The position numbers were made by a program, and so were the translations under genes. From Nitrospina sp. LS_NOB (GTDB lineage: Bacteria; Nitrospinota; Nitrospinia; Nitrospinales; VA-1), in assembly GCA_001542995.1 (NCBI GenBank), contig LFLA01000007.1, forward strand, positions 62,001 through 126,000: 64,000 bases of DNA, written 5' to 3'. The notes beneath the pieces were generated by a model. That model did no database searches. It was given only the letters and a program-made list of their open reading frames with translations, and had not been told where the DNA came from. Below are positions 1 through 7,614 of this stretch, piece by piece. The first letter of the stretch is position 1, and every line of letters begins with the position of its first letter.

Positions 1-1374
1 GAGGATAGCCTTTTCCATTGATAAACTCGTGATGGGCTCCGGCAAAATCAGGAATGTTCCTCAGTTTTTTGGTAAAGGGGATTTGTTTTAACATTTTCAG
101 GGTCACTGCGGCATGGTCCTGCATCTTTCTTCTTTCTGCTTCAGTAATACTTCCCCGCCGGATGGACAGGTTGGTCAACTCATCTTCGGTCAGGTAAGGT
201 TGTTGCTCCCCTTCAGCATCAATAAAGGTCAATTCAGATATTTCCTTTAACCTTACCAGGATTTCATCATCAAGAAACTCGCCCGGCTCATTACATTTAT
301 CAATGAATTCCTCTATTTCTTTTATTTCTTCCAACTTGTCGAGACTTTGCTTTGCAATGGCCTTCAATTTTTCAGGGTCAGAACCATTTTGTAATAATTC
401 TATCTTGGCATTCTGGCCCTCCAGAATGATTTTCTGGCTGATGTAAGCCCATCTCAAACGAATATATTGGATACGGTCAAAAATAGTTTGCAATTTTTTA
501 GCCTTTTCCACAATTTCAACTGGAGACGTAACTTTTCCTATATCGTGCATATAGGCGGCAATTCTTAATTCATACATCTGATCCGGTGTAAACGTTTTAT
601 CCTTAAAATGTCCCTCTTTTAAGTCATGAATGACCTCGGCCATGGTCAAGGTCAGGTCTGCCACCCTGCGAATATGACCGCCGGTAACAGGAGACTTTTC
701 ATCAATGGCGGTAGCCATGACTTTAACAAATGCTTCAAACAATTCCGTCATGTTGGCAATCAGTTTGGCGTTAGTGATGGAGACAACCGCTTGTGAAGCC
801 AATGATTCGGAAAGGTTTTCATAATCCTGTGAAAATGCAATCACCTGCTTGGTGATAGGATTAGTAGCATTCAAAAGTTGCAAAACACCAATCACATCGT
901 TTTCGTGATTGCGCATTGGAACGACCAGCATGGATTGAGACCGGTATCCGGTGGATTGATCAAATTTTTTGGGACCGGTGAAATCAAAAAGGTCGGTATC
1001 ATAAACATCAGGAATGTTTACGGACACCCCTTTCAAGGCCACGAAGGCGGAACATTAGATTCTTTTAACTCAACCGGTGGAAAGGGAATCGATTCTCCAG
1101 TTTTACCTCCCATTCGGATTTTCAAGCTATCGTTTTGAACGATTTGGAAACGAAGGGTGTTGTCTTCGACAATGTATAGCGTCCCAGCATCTGCATTCGT
1201 GAAATTTCGGGCCGGGTCAACAATCATTTCAAGAAGAGTGTTTAAATCTAAAACCCCGGAGAGGGCTCGGCCAATATCCGATAGCTTTTTAATCTATCCA
1301 CCAAGCCGTTCAGCGTATGCGCTCACTTCATCAACCACGCTACAGAGATGTATGTCTCTGATCGCCTTTTCCAC
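1..1374 (-). pseudogene. GAF + HD-GYP domain c-di-GMP phosphodiesterase-like, interrupted, runs off left edge
   Basis: Read on the minus strand this gives a GAF domain (IKKLSDIGRALSGVLDLNTL ... NIPDVYDTD) followed by an HD-GYP domain with IAAYMHDIGK and, at the window edge, HHEFINGKGYP, the signature of cyclic-di-GMP phosphodiesterases. Two lesions break it. There is an in-frame TAG at 1294-1296 just before the GAF domain, and a missing base near 1049: the frame ending in ESNVPPSWP must shift to continue as AFVALKGVSVNIPDV. The 3' part continues beyond the window. The proposed GTG start at 1374 is weak. HD-GYP enzymes of this type normally control motility or biofilm. It may be a pseudogene or carry sequence errors. 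Confidence 0.75.
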
Positions 1375-1408
1375 TGAAAAATCGCAGTTACCCGACAGAA
1401 AATGAGGG

Positions 1409-2212
1409 TTACAGATAATCCTTGAGGAGCAGAGGTGTGTCAGAAAGCCAGATTCGTTTGCCACAAACATTGACAAAGACAGGTTCCTTGGAATCGAATA
1501 GTTTCAAATGGGATTGATATAAGTCGTCAGCAGTTGTTCTGCAATCGCCATAGGCTTCTTGTTCTTCTTTAAAGATGCCTTCTTCAAATTTCTTGATGCC
1601 TTCCTTGGAGCTTTTCCCCTCAAAATAGGACCGGAGCAGGGGATCTCTCAGGTTTTCTGGATTTTTTGCGGTTTTTCTCAAAAGCAGTTTAATGCCCCGG
1701 GACGATTGCGATTCAAACAGTCCGGCTCGAATACAAATATGCTGGGCCTTGCCTTTCTCAACTGTCCATTTCTCAATAGCTTCTTTTGAATGGCCCATCG
1801 CTCCGTAAGTGGCAAGCTGATGTCTGATAACATAAAAGGTGGAATAGGCGACAATGGTTTTAACATTAAGTTGTGCTTCCAATTTCAGGATAGGATCAAA
1901 TGAAAGCAGGTTGGACTTCGTGATCGATTCTGGGGTCGCCTCTGCAATGGGCACTCCAACCTCACCCAGGGCTGTGGCGTAGAATAAAGTATCGAATTGT
2001 CCATTGTCATAAGCTTTGATTTTATCCAGAACCTGTGGGTCATTGATATCGCCAAACAGGGTTTCGTCAGCACCTTCAATAGTGAAACCGGGCACTTCCT
2101 TGCCATACCAGTTCGCCAGGATATTGGCTGTGTCGCCAAACTTTTCGCGAATAGCTTTAATCGCTGCGGTCCCCATCACACCTGTTCCACCTATGACTAA
2201 AAAATTGCTCAT
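1409..2212 (-). CDS. NAD(P)-binding Rossmann-fold (SDR-like) oxidoreductase
   Basis: The 267-aa protein begins with a dinucleotide-binding glycine motif (MSNFLVIGGTGVMGTAA), followed by a DTLFYATALGEVG strand-loop and a YGAMGHSKEAIEKW segment that resembles the YxxxK catalytic region of short-chain dehydrogenases (Y near 137, K near 144). A good Shine-Dalgarno (GAGGAAACG) precedes the ATG, which fixes the start. The substrate cannot be told; enoyl or sugar reductase-like activities are possible. It lies directly upstream of the broken HD-GYP gene on the same strand. Confidence 0.7.
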   Translation of the reverse strand: MSNFLVIGGTGVMGTAAIKAIREKFGDTANILANWYGKEVPGFTIEGADETLFGDINDPQVLDKIKAYDNGQFDTLFYATALGEVGVPIAEATPESITKSNLLSFDPILKLEAQLNVKTIVAYSTFYVIRHQLATYGAMGHSKEAIEKWTVEKGKAQHICIRAGLFESQSSRGIKLLLRKTAKNPENLRDPLLRSYFEGKSSKEGIKKFEEGIFKEEQEAYGDCRTTADDLYQSHLKLFDSKEPVFVNVCGKRIWLSDTPLLLKDYL

Positions 2213-2265
2213 CGTTTCCTCATTCAGGTTACTAAAAAATAATATTGGACTGCAGGTTTGCCCGG

Positions 2266-2931
2266 TTAGGAGCCACCGTAGTTTTCATCCCAGTCCGCAT
2301 AAGGAATTTGGGAGTTTTCATGAAAAGCCTGTGATATATAAGGATCGGTTTTAAAAAAAGTATCGATTTGGTCTGTCAGGTCTCGTGTTTCCTGAATCGC
2401 TGAACCCATGTCCTTTTTGCGGTTTATTCTTTCTGCAAGCGCTAAATACTCCTTGATCAGGGGGTGTGCAGCCTGAATAGCGTGAGAAATCTTTTGAGGG
2501 TCTAAAACCCGATATTGATTTGCTATCGCAAACCTTGAAAATTCAAACCAGACTTCGATTTGGCTCTCATTTTTACCAAGGATGATCAATTCCTTCCTGA
2601 ATTTTTCCTCTCCTTTTTCTGCCAGGCTTGTTGAAACATAGTCCGCCAATTCATCAAAGGGAATTCCATCGATGGTATTGCATAGATACTCTAAATGAAA
2701 AAGGACTGAGTTGATCCTGTTGTCCAGGCTAATACCCTCAACAGAATTATCTTGAAGTGCTGCTTTTTTTTGGAACAGTCCCCAAATACCATCTAACTCT
2801 GCCACCTGGTCCCTCTGGACTTTCAGCGGAGTCACTTGTTGCAGGCAGGATGCTATTTCTGCCGGACCTGCCCATGAAGATGAAACCGAAACGAAAAATG
2901 CAAATACAGTTAAGAACAAAGCTGGTTTCAT
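2266..2931 (-). CDS. Exported protein of unknown function
   Basis: The 221-aa protein has a clear Sec signal peptide (MKPALFLTVFAFFVSVSSSWAG, cleavage after about residue 21). The mature part is mostly helical and charged, without a motif I recognise; the C-terminus is Asp/Tyr/Gly-rich (YADWDENYGGS). Only 4 bp separate it from the small lipoprotein gene upstream on the same strand, so the two are probably cotranscribed. It is likely periplasmic or envelope-attached. Confidence 0.65.
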   Translation of the reverse strand: MKPALFLTVFAFFVSVSSSWAGPAEIASCLQQVTPLKVQRDQVAELDGIWGLFQKKAALQDNSVEGISLDNRINSVLFHLEYLCNTIDGIPFDELADYVSTSLAEKGEEKFRKELIILGKNESQIEVWFEFSRFAIANQYRVLDPQKISHAIQAAHPLIKEYLALAERINRKKDMGSAIQETRDLTDQIDTFFKTDPYISQAFHENSQIPYADWDENYGGS

Positions 2932-2935
2932 AGTC

Positions 2936-3169
2936 TCACTGACCGCTTACGTGCTCGGAAGTTGAAGGGGCTCCTGAAATATGGGTGCTCGGGCTACCAC
3001 TGACATGCGAATCCGGTTGCGAATCCTGTGCGTTGGGGGAATTAGGCTTGGCAACCTGCGCTGGCGCAGATTGAGTTGCCGGTGGTTTTTGCGATTGCTC
3101 CTCCTTTTCTTCACCGGAGCAACTCCATAAGAAAGCGATCAGTAAAATCAGAATGATTCTGGATGTCAT
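2936..3169 (-). CDS. Small Pro/Ser/Gln-rich lipoprotein
   Basis: A 77-aa protein with a lipoprotein signal ending in a lipobox-like LWSC, so the lipidated cysteine would be at about residue 17. The remainder is low complexity: a Lys/Glu patch, a Pro/Gln/Ala linker, and imperfect repeats of the form HVSGSPST / HISGAPST / EHVSG. This looks like an unstructured surface or periplasmic tether. Its ATG overlaps the stop of the preceding 48-aa lipoprotein ORF, suggesting translational coupling. Function unknown. Confidence 0.6.
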   Translation of the reverse strand: MTSRIILILLIAFLWSCSGEEKEEQSQKPPATQSAPAQVAKPNSPNAQDSQPDSHVSGSPSTHISGAPSTSEHVSGQ

Positions 3170-3312
3170 AGACCGATTCCCATAAAATTTGTTTTAAATT
3201 GCAGGGATAAGGATGATTTTTGCGTAGGTTGTGGAGCACTTGGATCGTTGCTCTCCCCTGAACATCCAGTCAATAAAATCACAACGAAGATAAGGGCGAG
3301 TCCTGTTTTCAT
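3166..3312 (-). CDS. 48-aa lipoprotein, translationally coupled to the next gene
   Basis: A short frame starting ATG at 3312 encodes a lipoprotein signal (MKTGLALIFVVILLTGC) with a canonical LTGC lipobox and Cys at residue 17, then SGESNDPSAPQPTQ and a short tail. Its TGA (3168-3166) overlaps the ATG of the following lipoprotein gene (3169-3167). An AGGGAAA element precedes the start. The CSGE start of the mature part matches the neighbouring lipoprotein, suggesting a duplicated pair. Function unknown. Confidence 0.55.
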   Translation of the reverse strand: MKTGLALIFVVILLTGCSGESNDPSAPQPTQKSSLSLQFKTNFMGIGL

Positions 3313-3370
3313 AGATTTATTTCCCTATATAGTTATAGTTGCCTGAATTTATACTTCAATATTTTTGAAG

Positions 3371-3796
3371 TCAGATAGAAGTATTGCCTAGTTTTAAGAT
3401 AATCTGACTTTCCTTTTTTGTTAAGGGCAGAACAGATAAACGAGATTGTCGGACTAAAGCGATTTCCGAAAGGTCCTTATGATTTTTAATCTCTTCAAGG
3501 CTGACAGGGTGCGCAAGGGCTTTAACAGGTTTTAAATTGACCACCACCCACCGCGGATCATCGATTGTGGGGTCGGGGTAAGCTTCGCGGGTAACTTTGG
3601 CAATGCCTCTGATATCCTTTCCGGTGACACTGTGATAAAAGAAGACCATGTCCCCTTTTTTCATGGACTGCAAATTGTTGCGGGCCTGATAGTTTCGCAC
3701 CCCATCCCAGTAGGTTTCACCGTCTTTCACAAAAGTGTCCCAGCTGTATTTGGAGGGCTCCTGCTTGACGAGCCAAAAAGATATTTTATGAGCCAT
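3371..3796 (-). CDS. EVE domain-containing protein (thymocyte nuclear protein 1-like)
   Basis: The 141-aa protein is a complete EVE (PUA-like) domain: FWLVKQEPSKYSWDTF at the N-terminus, WDGVRNYQARNNLQSMKKGD in the middle, FFYHSVTGKDIRGIAKV, and YPDPTIDDPRWVVVNLKP. These are the standard blocks of the family. EVE domains bind modified bases in DNA or RNA (5-methylcytosine-type and related), and the bacterial protein is usually a stand-alone domain of this length. No restriction-modification gene lies next to it. It appears to be transcribed separately from the lipoprotein cluster downstream. Confidence 0.85.
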   Translation of the reverse strand: MAHKISFWLVKQEPSKYSWDTFVKDGETYWDGVRNYQARNNLQSMKKGDMVFFYHSVTGKDIRGIAKVTREAYPDPTIDDPRWVVVNLKPVKALAHPVSLEEIKNHKDLSEIALVRQSRLSVLPLTKKESQIILKLGNTSI

Positions 3797-4160
3797 TATT
3801 AAGCATTAGTTCCTTAGAGTTTGATTAAAGTGCTTCCAAGTATCTGCTCAGGGATTTCTACGGCTCCTGCAAAACAAACGATTTTTGATTATAGAACCAT
3901 TGCAAACCAAAATCGATGAAAAGAATCTCTGCGAAGTGATAAAATCTCGGCTGTAGAGAGGAATTTTCACTAATTCAATAACTTCTTCCTGAAATTGTTA
4001 ATTTTGGGTTCTTTAGAGGTTATTAAAGCCTATCTAAATTATCTGATTGACCCTCACCTACATTATAAATATAATGATTCCTTCCAATTTATTGAAACTT
4101 TTGCTCAAACTCATTTTTTTCAGCGGGACCTTTTGATTCCGCTTTGGGGGATTTTACAGC
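3797..4160. other. AT-rich intergenic region between divergent genes
   Basis: This 364-bp stretch separates the divergent EVE and aldolase genes. It is AT-rich and contains no frame with recognisable protein homology. It presumably holds promoters for both sides, but I could not pick a convincing -35/-10 pair. Confidence 0.4.
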
Positions 4161-5111
4161 ATGTACCGAAAAGAAATAAAAGTTTTGGATTGCACCATTC
4201 GTGATGGTGGATTGATGAACAATCACTTGTTCAGCGATGATCTTGTTCGCAGGGTTTTTCAAGCGGTAAATAAATCAGGGGTTGACTACATCGAACTAGG
4301 TTATAAGGCTGACGAGAATCAGTTCAAGCGGGGTGAATATGGCCCTATGAAATTTTGTTCCGAACAGGATCTGGAAAACATTATCGGGAATACCGAGAAA
4401 AATTGCAAGATTTCTGTTATGGCCGATATAGGACGTTTTGATCCCAAGGCACTTATCCCAAAATCAGAAAGTCATGTGGATATGATGCGGGTTGCCTCAT
4501 ACATAAAGGATATTGATAAGGCTATTGATATTGTCAATACGCTTAATGAAAAGGGCTATGAAACCACTATCAACATTATGGCGGTGTCGCACGCCAGGGA
4601 ACACGAGTTGGATGAGGCGCTGGAACAGGTAGAAAAGGAAAGTACTGTTGATGTTGTTTATCTGGTTGATAGTTTCGGAGCTCTATATTCAGAACAGATT
4701 TCTTATCTTGCCAAAAAGTATAAGGCTGCACTCCCGACCCGAGAGGTCGGTATTCACGCGCATAACAACCAGCAATTGGCCTTTGCCAATACGATTGAAT
4801 CGATCATCAATAACATCAACTATCTTGATGGAACCATTTTGGGGATCGGAAGAGCCGCGGGTAACTGTCCGCTGGAATTATTACTGGGCTTTTTAAAAAA
4901 TCCGAAATTTGATATCCGACCAATTTTGGAAGTATTGGAATCAGATTTTGTAGATTTGAGAAAGAATATTGAATGGGGATACACCATTCCCTACATGATT
5001 ACTGGCATTCTGGATTTGCATCCCCGCGCGGGAATGAAAGTTAGAAATTCAGAGCAGAAGGACGAATACCTGAGTTTCTACGAAAAGCTCACTACAGAAG
5101 CCAACGACTAA
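4161..5111 (+). CDS. DRE-TIM metallolyase family aldolase (HMGL-like)
   Basis: The 316-aa protein starts with IKVLDCTIRDGGLMNNHLF, the TIRDGG variant of the DRE metal-binding motif used by 4-hydroxy-2-oxovalerate aldolase, HMG-CoA lyase and related TIM-barrel enzymes. GIHAHNN supplies the two metal-binding histidines, and DGTILGIGRAAGNCPLE is the usual C-terminal loop. A divalent-metal-dependent C-C bond cleavage or condensation on a 2-oxo acid is expected. Substrate is unknown. It lies 7 bp upstream of a KDPG-type aldolase, so both may act on related sugar-acid intermediates. Confidence 0.8.
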   Translation: MYRKEIKVLDCTIRDGGLMNNHLFSDDLVRRVFQAVNKSGVDYIELGYKADENQFKRGEYGPMKFCSEQDLENIIGNTEKNCKISVMADIGRFDPKALIPKSESHVDMMRVASYIKDIDKAIDIVNTLNEKGYETTINIMAVSHAREHELDEALEQVEKESTVDVVYLVDSFGALYSEQISYLAKKYKAALPTREVGIHAHNNQQLAFANTIESIINNINYLDGTILGIGRAAGNCPLELLLGFLKNPKFDIRPILEVLESDFVDLRKNIEWGYTIPYMITGILDLHPRAGMKVRNSEQKDEYLSFYEKLTTEAND

Positions 5112-5118
5112 GTCCCTA

Positions 5119-5811
5119 ATGGCAGGATTCGATTTAACCCTCTTTGAGAAAGAACCCGTATTGGGCATCATACGTGGTGTTGATGGAGATTCCCTTTCTG
5201 GTGCACTGAAAGCAGCATACTCAGGGGGGCTTCGTTTTCTGGAAATCACCCTCAATACTCCTGGCGCGTTTCTTATTATCAAGAAGGCTGTCGAATTATT
5301 TCCGGATTTTTGCATAGGGGCTGGAACGGTTTTATCCGGTGCGTCTGCCCAGCAGGCTACTGATGCGGGAGCACAATTTATCGTGGCACCAAACTTGAAT
5401 GAGCAGGTCGCAGAATTTTGTATTAAGAACAATCTTGCCTATTTTCCTGGTGCTTTAACCCCTACAGAAATTGAAAAAGCATGGAGTTTTGGGGCAACAA
5501 TGGTAAAGGTCTTTCCCGCCTCCCAGATGGGGCCTGATTATTTTAAGCTTATAAAAGGACCCTTTGACCAGATCAAACTGATGGCTGTGGGGGGAATTAA
5601 CCCCAAAAATATCCCCGCCTATTTTTCTGCCGGGGCCTCAGCCGTGGCACTGGGAGGATCGATATTTTCCGTAAGACGGATGGCAGATCGGGAGTTTTCT
5701 GCGATTCAAAAAGAAATCGAAGAATTTATGTTTGCAGTGAACAAAATTTATTCTAATATAAGTGTATCGATGTTGCGAGTCACTCCAATTAAAGGGAGAA
5801 GAGGAGTATGA
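5119..5811 (+). CDS. eda: KDPG/KHG-type aldolase (bifunctional 2-keto-3-deoxy-6-phosphogluconate / 4-hydroxy-2-oxoglutarate aldolase family)
   Basis: The 230-aa TIM-barrel protein matches the class I KDPG/KHG aldolase family: GVDGDSLSGALKAAYSGGLRFLEITLNTPGA, then the FCIGAGTVLSG loop, YFPGALTPTEIEKAWSFGATMVKVFPASQMGP (with the Schiff-base lysine region MVKVFP) and MAVGGINPKNIPAYFSAGA. It cleaves 2-keto-3-deoxy-6-phosphogluconate or 4-hydroxy-2-oxoglutarate into pyruvate plus an aldehyde. No edd (6-phosphogluconate dehydratase) is adjacent, so the physiological substrate is uncertain. The downstream gene overlaps it by 4 bp. The symbol is by family. Confidence 0.8.
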   Translation: MAGFDLTLFEKEPVLGIIRGVDGDSLSGALKAAYSGGLRFLEITLNTPGAFLIIKKAVELFPDFCIGAGTVLSGASAQQATDAGAQFIVAPNLNEQVAEFCIKNNLAYFPGALTPTEIEKAWSFGATMVKVFPASQMGPDYFKLIKGPFDQIKLMAVGGINPKNIPAYFSAGASAVALGGSIFSVRRMADREFSAIQKEIEEFMFAVNKIYSNISVSMLRVTPIKGRRGV

Positions 5812-6074
5812 CCTTTGATTTCATGAAAGACTTTATGATGTTTGAAGATGAAGAGCGGTTTGCCGGTCTTTGCGAACAGTTAGAAGATGTGATTCGTGAA
5901 GTGGATGGCGGCGAAGGCAAGGTTTCTGAACTCGAAATCATGCAAGCGCTGGATTATGTTGGTTTCAACCTGTTTCGAGATAATTGGGAAGAATATAAAA
6001 AGATGGGTATGCTCAACCGTGATCAGAACCTTGCTCCACACTCTTCAGGCAAGGAAAAGCGGTATATTCATTAA
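5808..6074 (+). CDS. Small acidic protein of unknown function
   Basis: The 88-aa protein starts at an ATG that overlaps the stop of the aldolase gene (ATGA), so it is probably translationally coupled. It is acidic (FEDEERFAGLCEQLEDVIREVDGGEG) with an apparently helical centre; no catalytic motif is visible. It ends 4 bp inside the convergent propeller gene. It might be a regulatory subunit, but nothing in the sequence shows this. Confidence 0.55.
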   Translation: MTFDFMKDFMMFEDEERFAGLCEQLEDVIREVDGGEGKVSELEIMQALDYVGFNLFRDNWEEYKKMGMLNRDQNLAPHSSGKEKRYIH

Positions 6075-7606
6075 TCGGTCTTTTCCAATTCCCCCAAGTG
6101 TTGCATCAGTCGGTGCATTTTTTTGTCCAGAGTGTTGAGGTGCCGGCCAATTTCCTCGATTTCCTTTTTCTCCTGGTCCATATAAACCAGTCGACATTTT
6201 TCAATGTGTTCGGTGATATGTTCTATCATGTCATGGATTTCCTGACTCTCGGTTGAAAGCTCATCGGTGGTTTCTGTGAGTTCAATCACACGATCAGTCG
6301 CCATATCTTCCACTAGTTTTTTCCGGTTCTTAACCTTAGCCCGGTAATAGGCAATCAGGAAACCGGATATTGTCAGAAACACGATCCCCAGAGTCGCTAA
6401 ATCCACAAGCATATAAAAATAGGAACCGAAAAAGCGACCCGTATGAATTTCGGTCACGAGTTTCACAACATCCATTTTCATCTCATCGGGAGACAGTTGA
6501 TTGACCGCACCACTTAAATTTACATTTTCCCAGTTTTCACCGGCATCCTCAGAGAAATAAAGTCCCGATGAGGTGCCTGCATAAAGTAACTTTTCATTCA
6601 GACTGGTGATTTCGTTAATGGTAATAGCAACCGAGGTTCCCGAATCCTCGTTTATTTTTTGGGTGAAGGAAAAAATGTTCCTCCATGAGTCGCCACCATC
6701 ATTACTGGAGTAAAAACTCTCCCCACTTCCTACGTATAATTGTGACAGGTTGGAAGGGCTCACAAAAATTGCGTTTATGGGCGCCTTCTTAAAGGCAGAA
6801 TCGGCAACCCAGTTCCTGCCGCTATTGAAAGATTTGTACAGGCCGGTATCGGAGCCTGAATAGAGAAACTCTGGGTCGGTGTCTAAGGATATCAGCGCAT
6901 TCACGATAGATAGGGTATTTCCCCAAACGAGACTCCAATCACGCCCGCTGTTTTTGCTGCGAAGGGTGCTGCCTTCACCAGATGCATACAGGATGTTCAG
7001 ATTCGATGCTGAAAATTTTATGATCTGGACAGGTTGATCGGTGTATACCGGCTCCCAACTCTCTCCAGCATCCAAGGATTGGAAAATGCCCCCATCGGTT
7101 GCGGCAAATAGAATATCCGTGTTATCAGGATGCAGGGCAAGATCATTAATTTTTGTATTGGTCAAACCCGTTGTTTCATCGAACCAGTCACTCCAGGTGT
7201 CCCCGGCATCCTCAGACTTAAAGATGCCTCGCTTGGTTGCGGCATAAACGGTATTGGGTTCTTCCGGATTAATCATCAGGGAATTGATGTTTAGATCAAA
7301 CAATCCCTGATTGATTTGAAGCCAGGTTTTTCCTCCATCCAGGGACCGGTAAACACCAATATCTGTTCCCGCATATAGAATCTGGTCGGAGACTGTGGCG
7401 AGTGACTGGACGCGGCGTCGGGCGTTATAAACCTGAAAATACTTTTCCGGTAGGTATTTGCCGCTGATCTGGGCTTGTTCTATGCCAAATTCTTCCGGGT
7501 GCATTAAAAGAAAACCCGAAACAGAAAGAATAAGAATGAATACCGCAATCAGGAGACCGACCCATTTGTGGATGATGCGTGTATTTTTGAAAAAGCTAAT
7601 ATTCAA
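6071..7606 (-). CDS. PepSY-like membrane protein with BNR/sortilin-type beta-propeller and His/Cys-rich tail
   Basis: The 511-aa protein starts with RIIHKWVGLLIAVFILILSV, the first membrane helix typical of PepSY-associated TM proteins. About 330 residues of BNR/Vps10-like propeller repeats follow (GVYRSLDGGKTW, GIFKSEDAGDTW, GIFQSLDAGESW, GLYKSFNSGRNW, GLYFSEDAGENW). A second PepSY-like block, EIHTGRFFGSYFYML plus a TM helix, comes next. The last 76 residues (from 436) are a charged coiled-coil tail with H458, H463, H467, C471, H489, H498 and H503. The iron permease gene immediately upstream encodes a collinear tail. The propeller should be periplasmic and the tail cytoplasmic. It may act as an iron-reductase-like or sensing partner, but no haem site is obvious. 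Confidence 0.7.
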   Translation of the reverse strand: MNISFFKNTRIIHKWVGLLIAVFILILSVSGFLLMHPEEFGIEQAQISGKYLPEKYFQVYNARRRVQSLATVSDQILYAGTDIGVYRSLDGGKTWLQINQGLFDLNINSLMINPEEPNTVYAATKRGIFKSEDAGDTWSDWFDETTGLTNTKINDLALHPDNTDILFAATDGGIFQSLDAGESWEPVYTDQPVQIIKFSASNLNILYASGEGSTLRSKNSGRDWSLVWGNTLSIVNALISLDTDPEFLYSGSDTGLYKSFNSGRNWVADSAFKKAPINAIFVSPSNLSQLYVGSGESFYSSNDGGDSWRNIFSFTQKINEDSGTSVAITINEITSLNEKLLYAGTSSGLYFSEDAGENWENVNLSGAVNQLSPDEMKMDVVKLVTEIHTGRFFGSYFYMLVDLATLGIVFLTISGFLIAYYRAKVKNRKKLVEDMATDRVIELTETTDELSTESQEIHDMIEHITEHIEKCRLVYMDQEKKEIEEIGRHLNTLDKKMHRLMQHLGELEKTD

Positions 7607-7614
7607 GAGATCGC

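Noticed and set aside
3995-4204. Short plus-strand ORF upstream of the aldolase
   Set aside because: It overlaps the aldolase start in another frame, lacks a ribosome-binding site and has no recognisable features.
7041-7247. Plus-strand ORFs within the propeller gene and similar antisense frames
   Set aside because: They are shadows of the repeated GG-K/E-TW propeller codons on the other strand.
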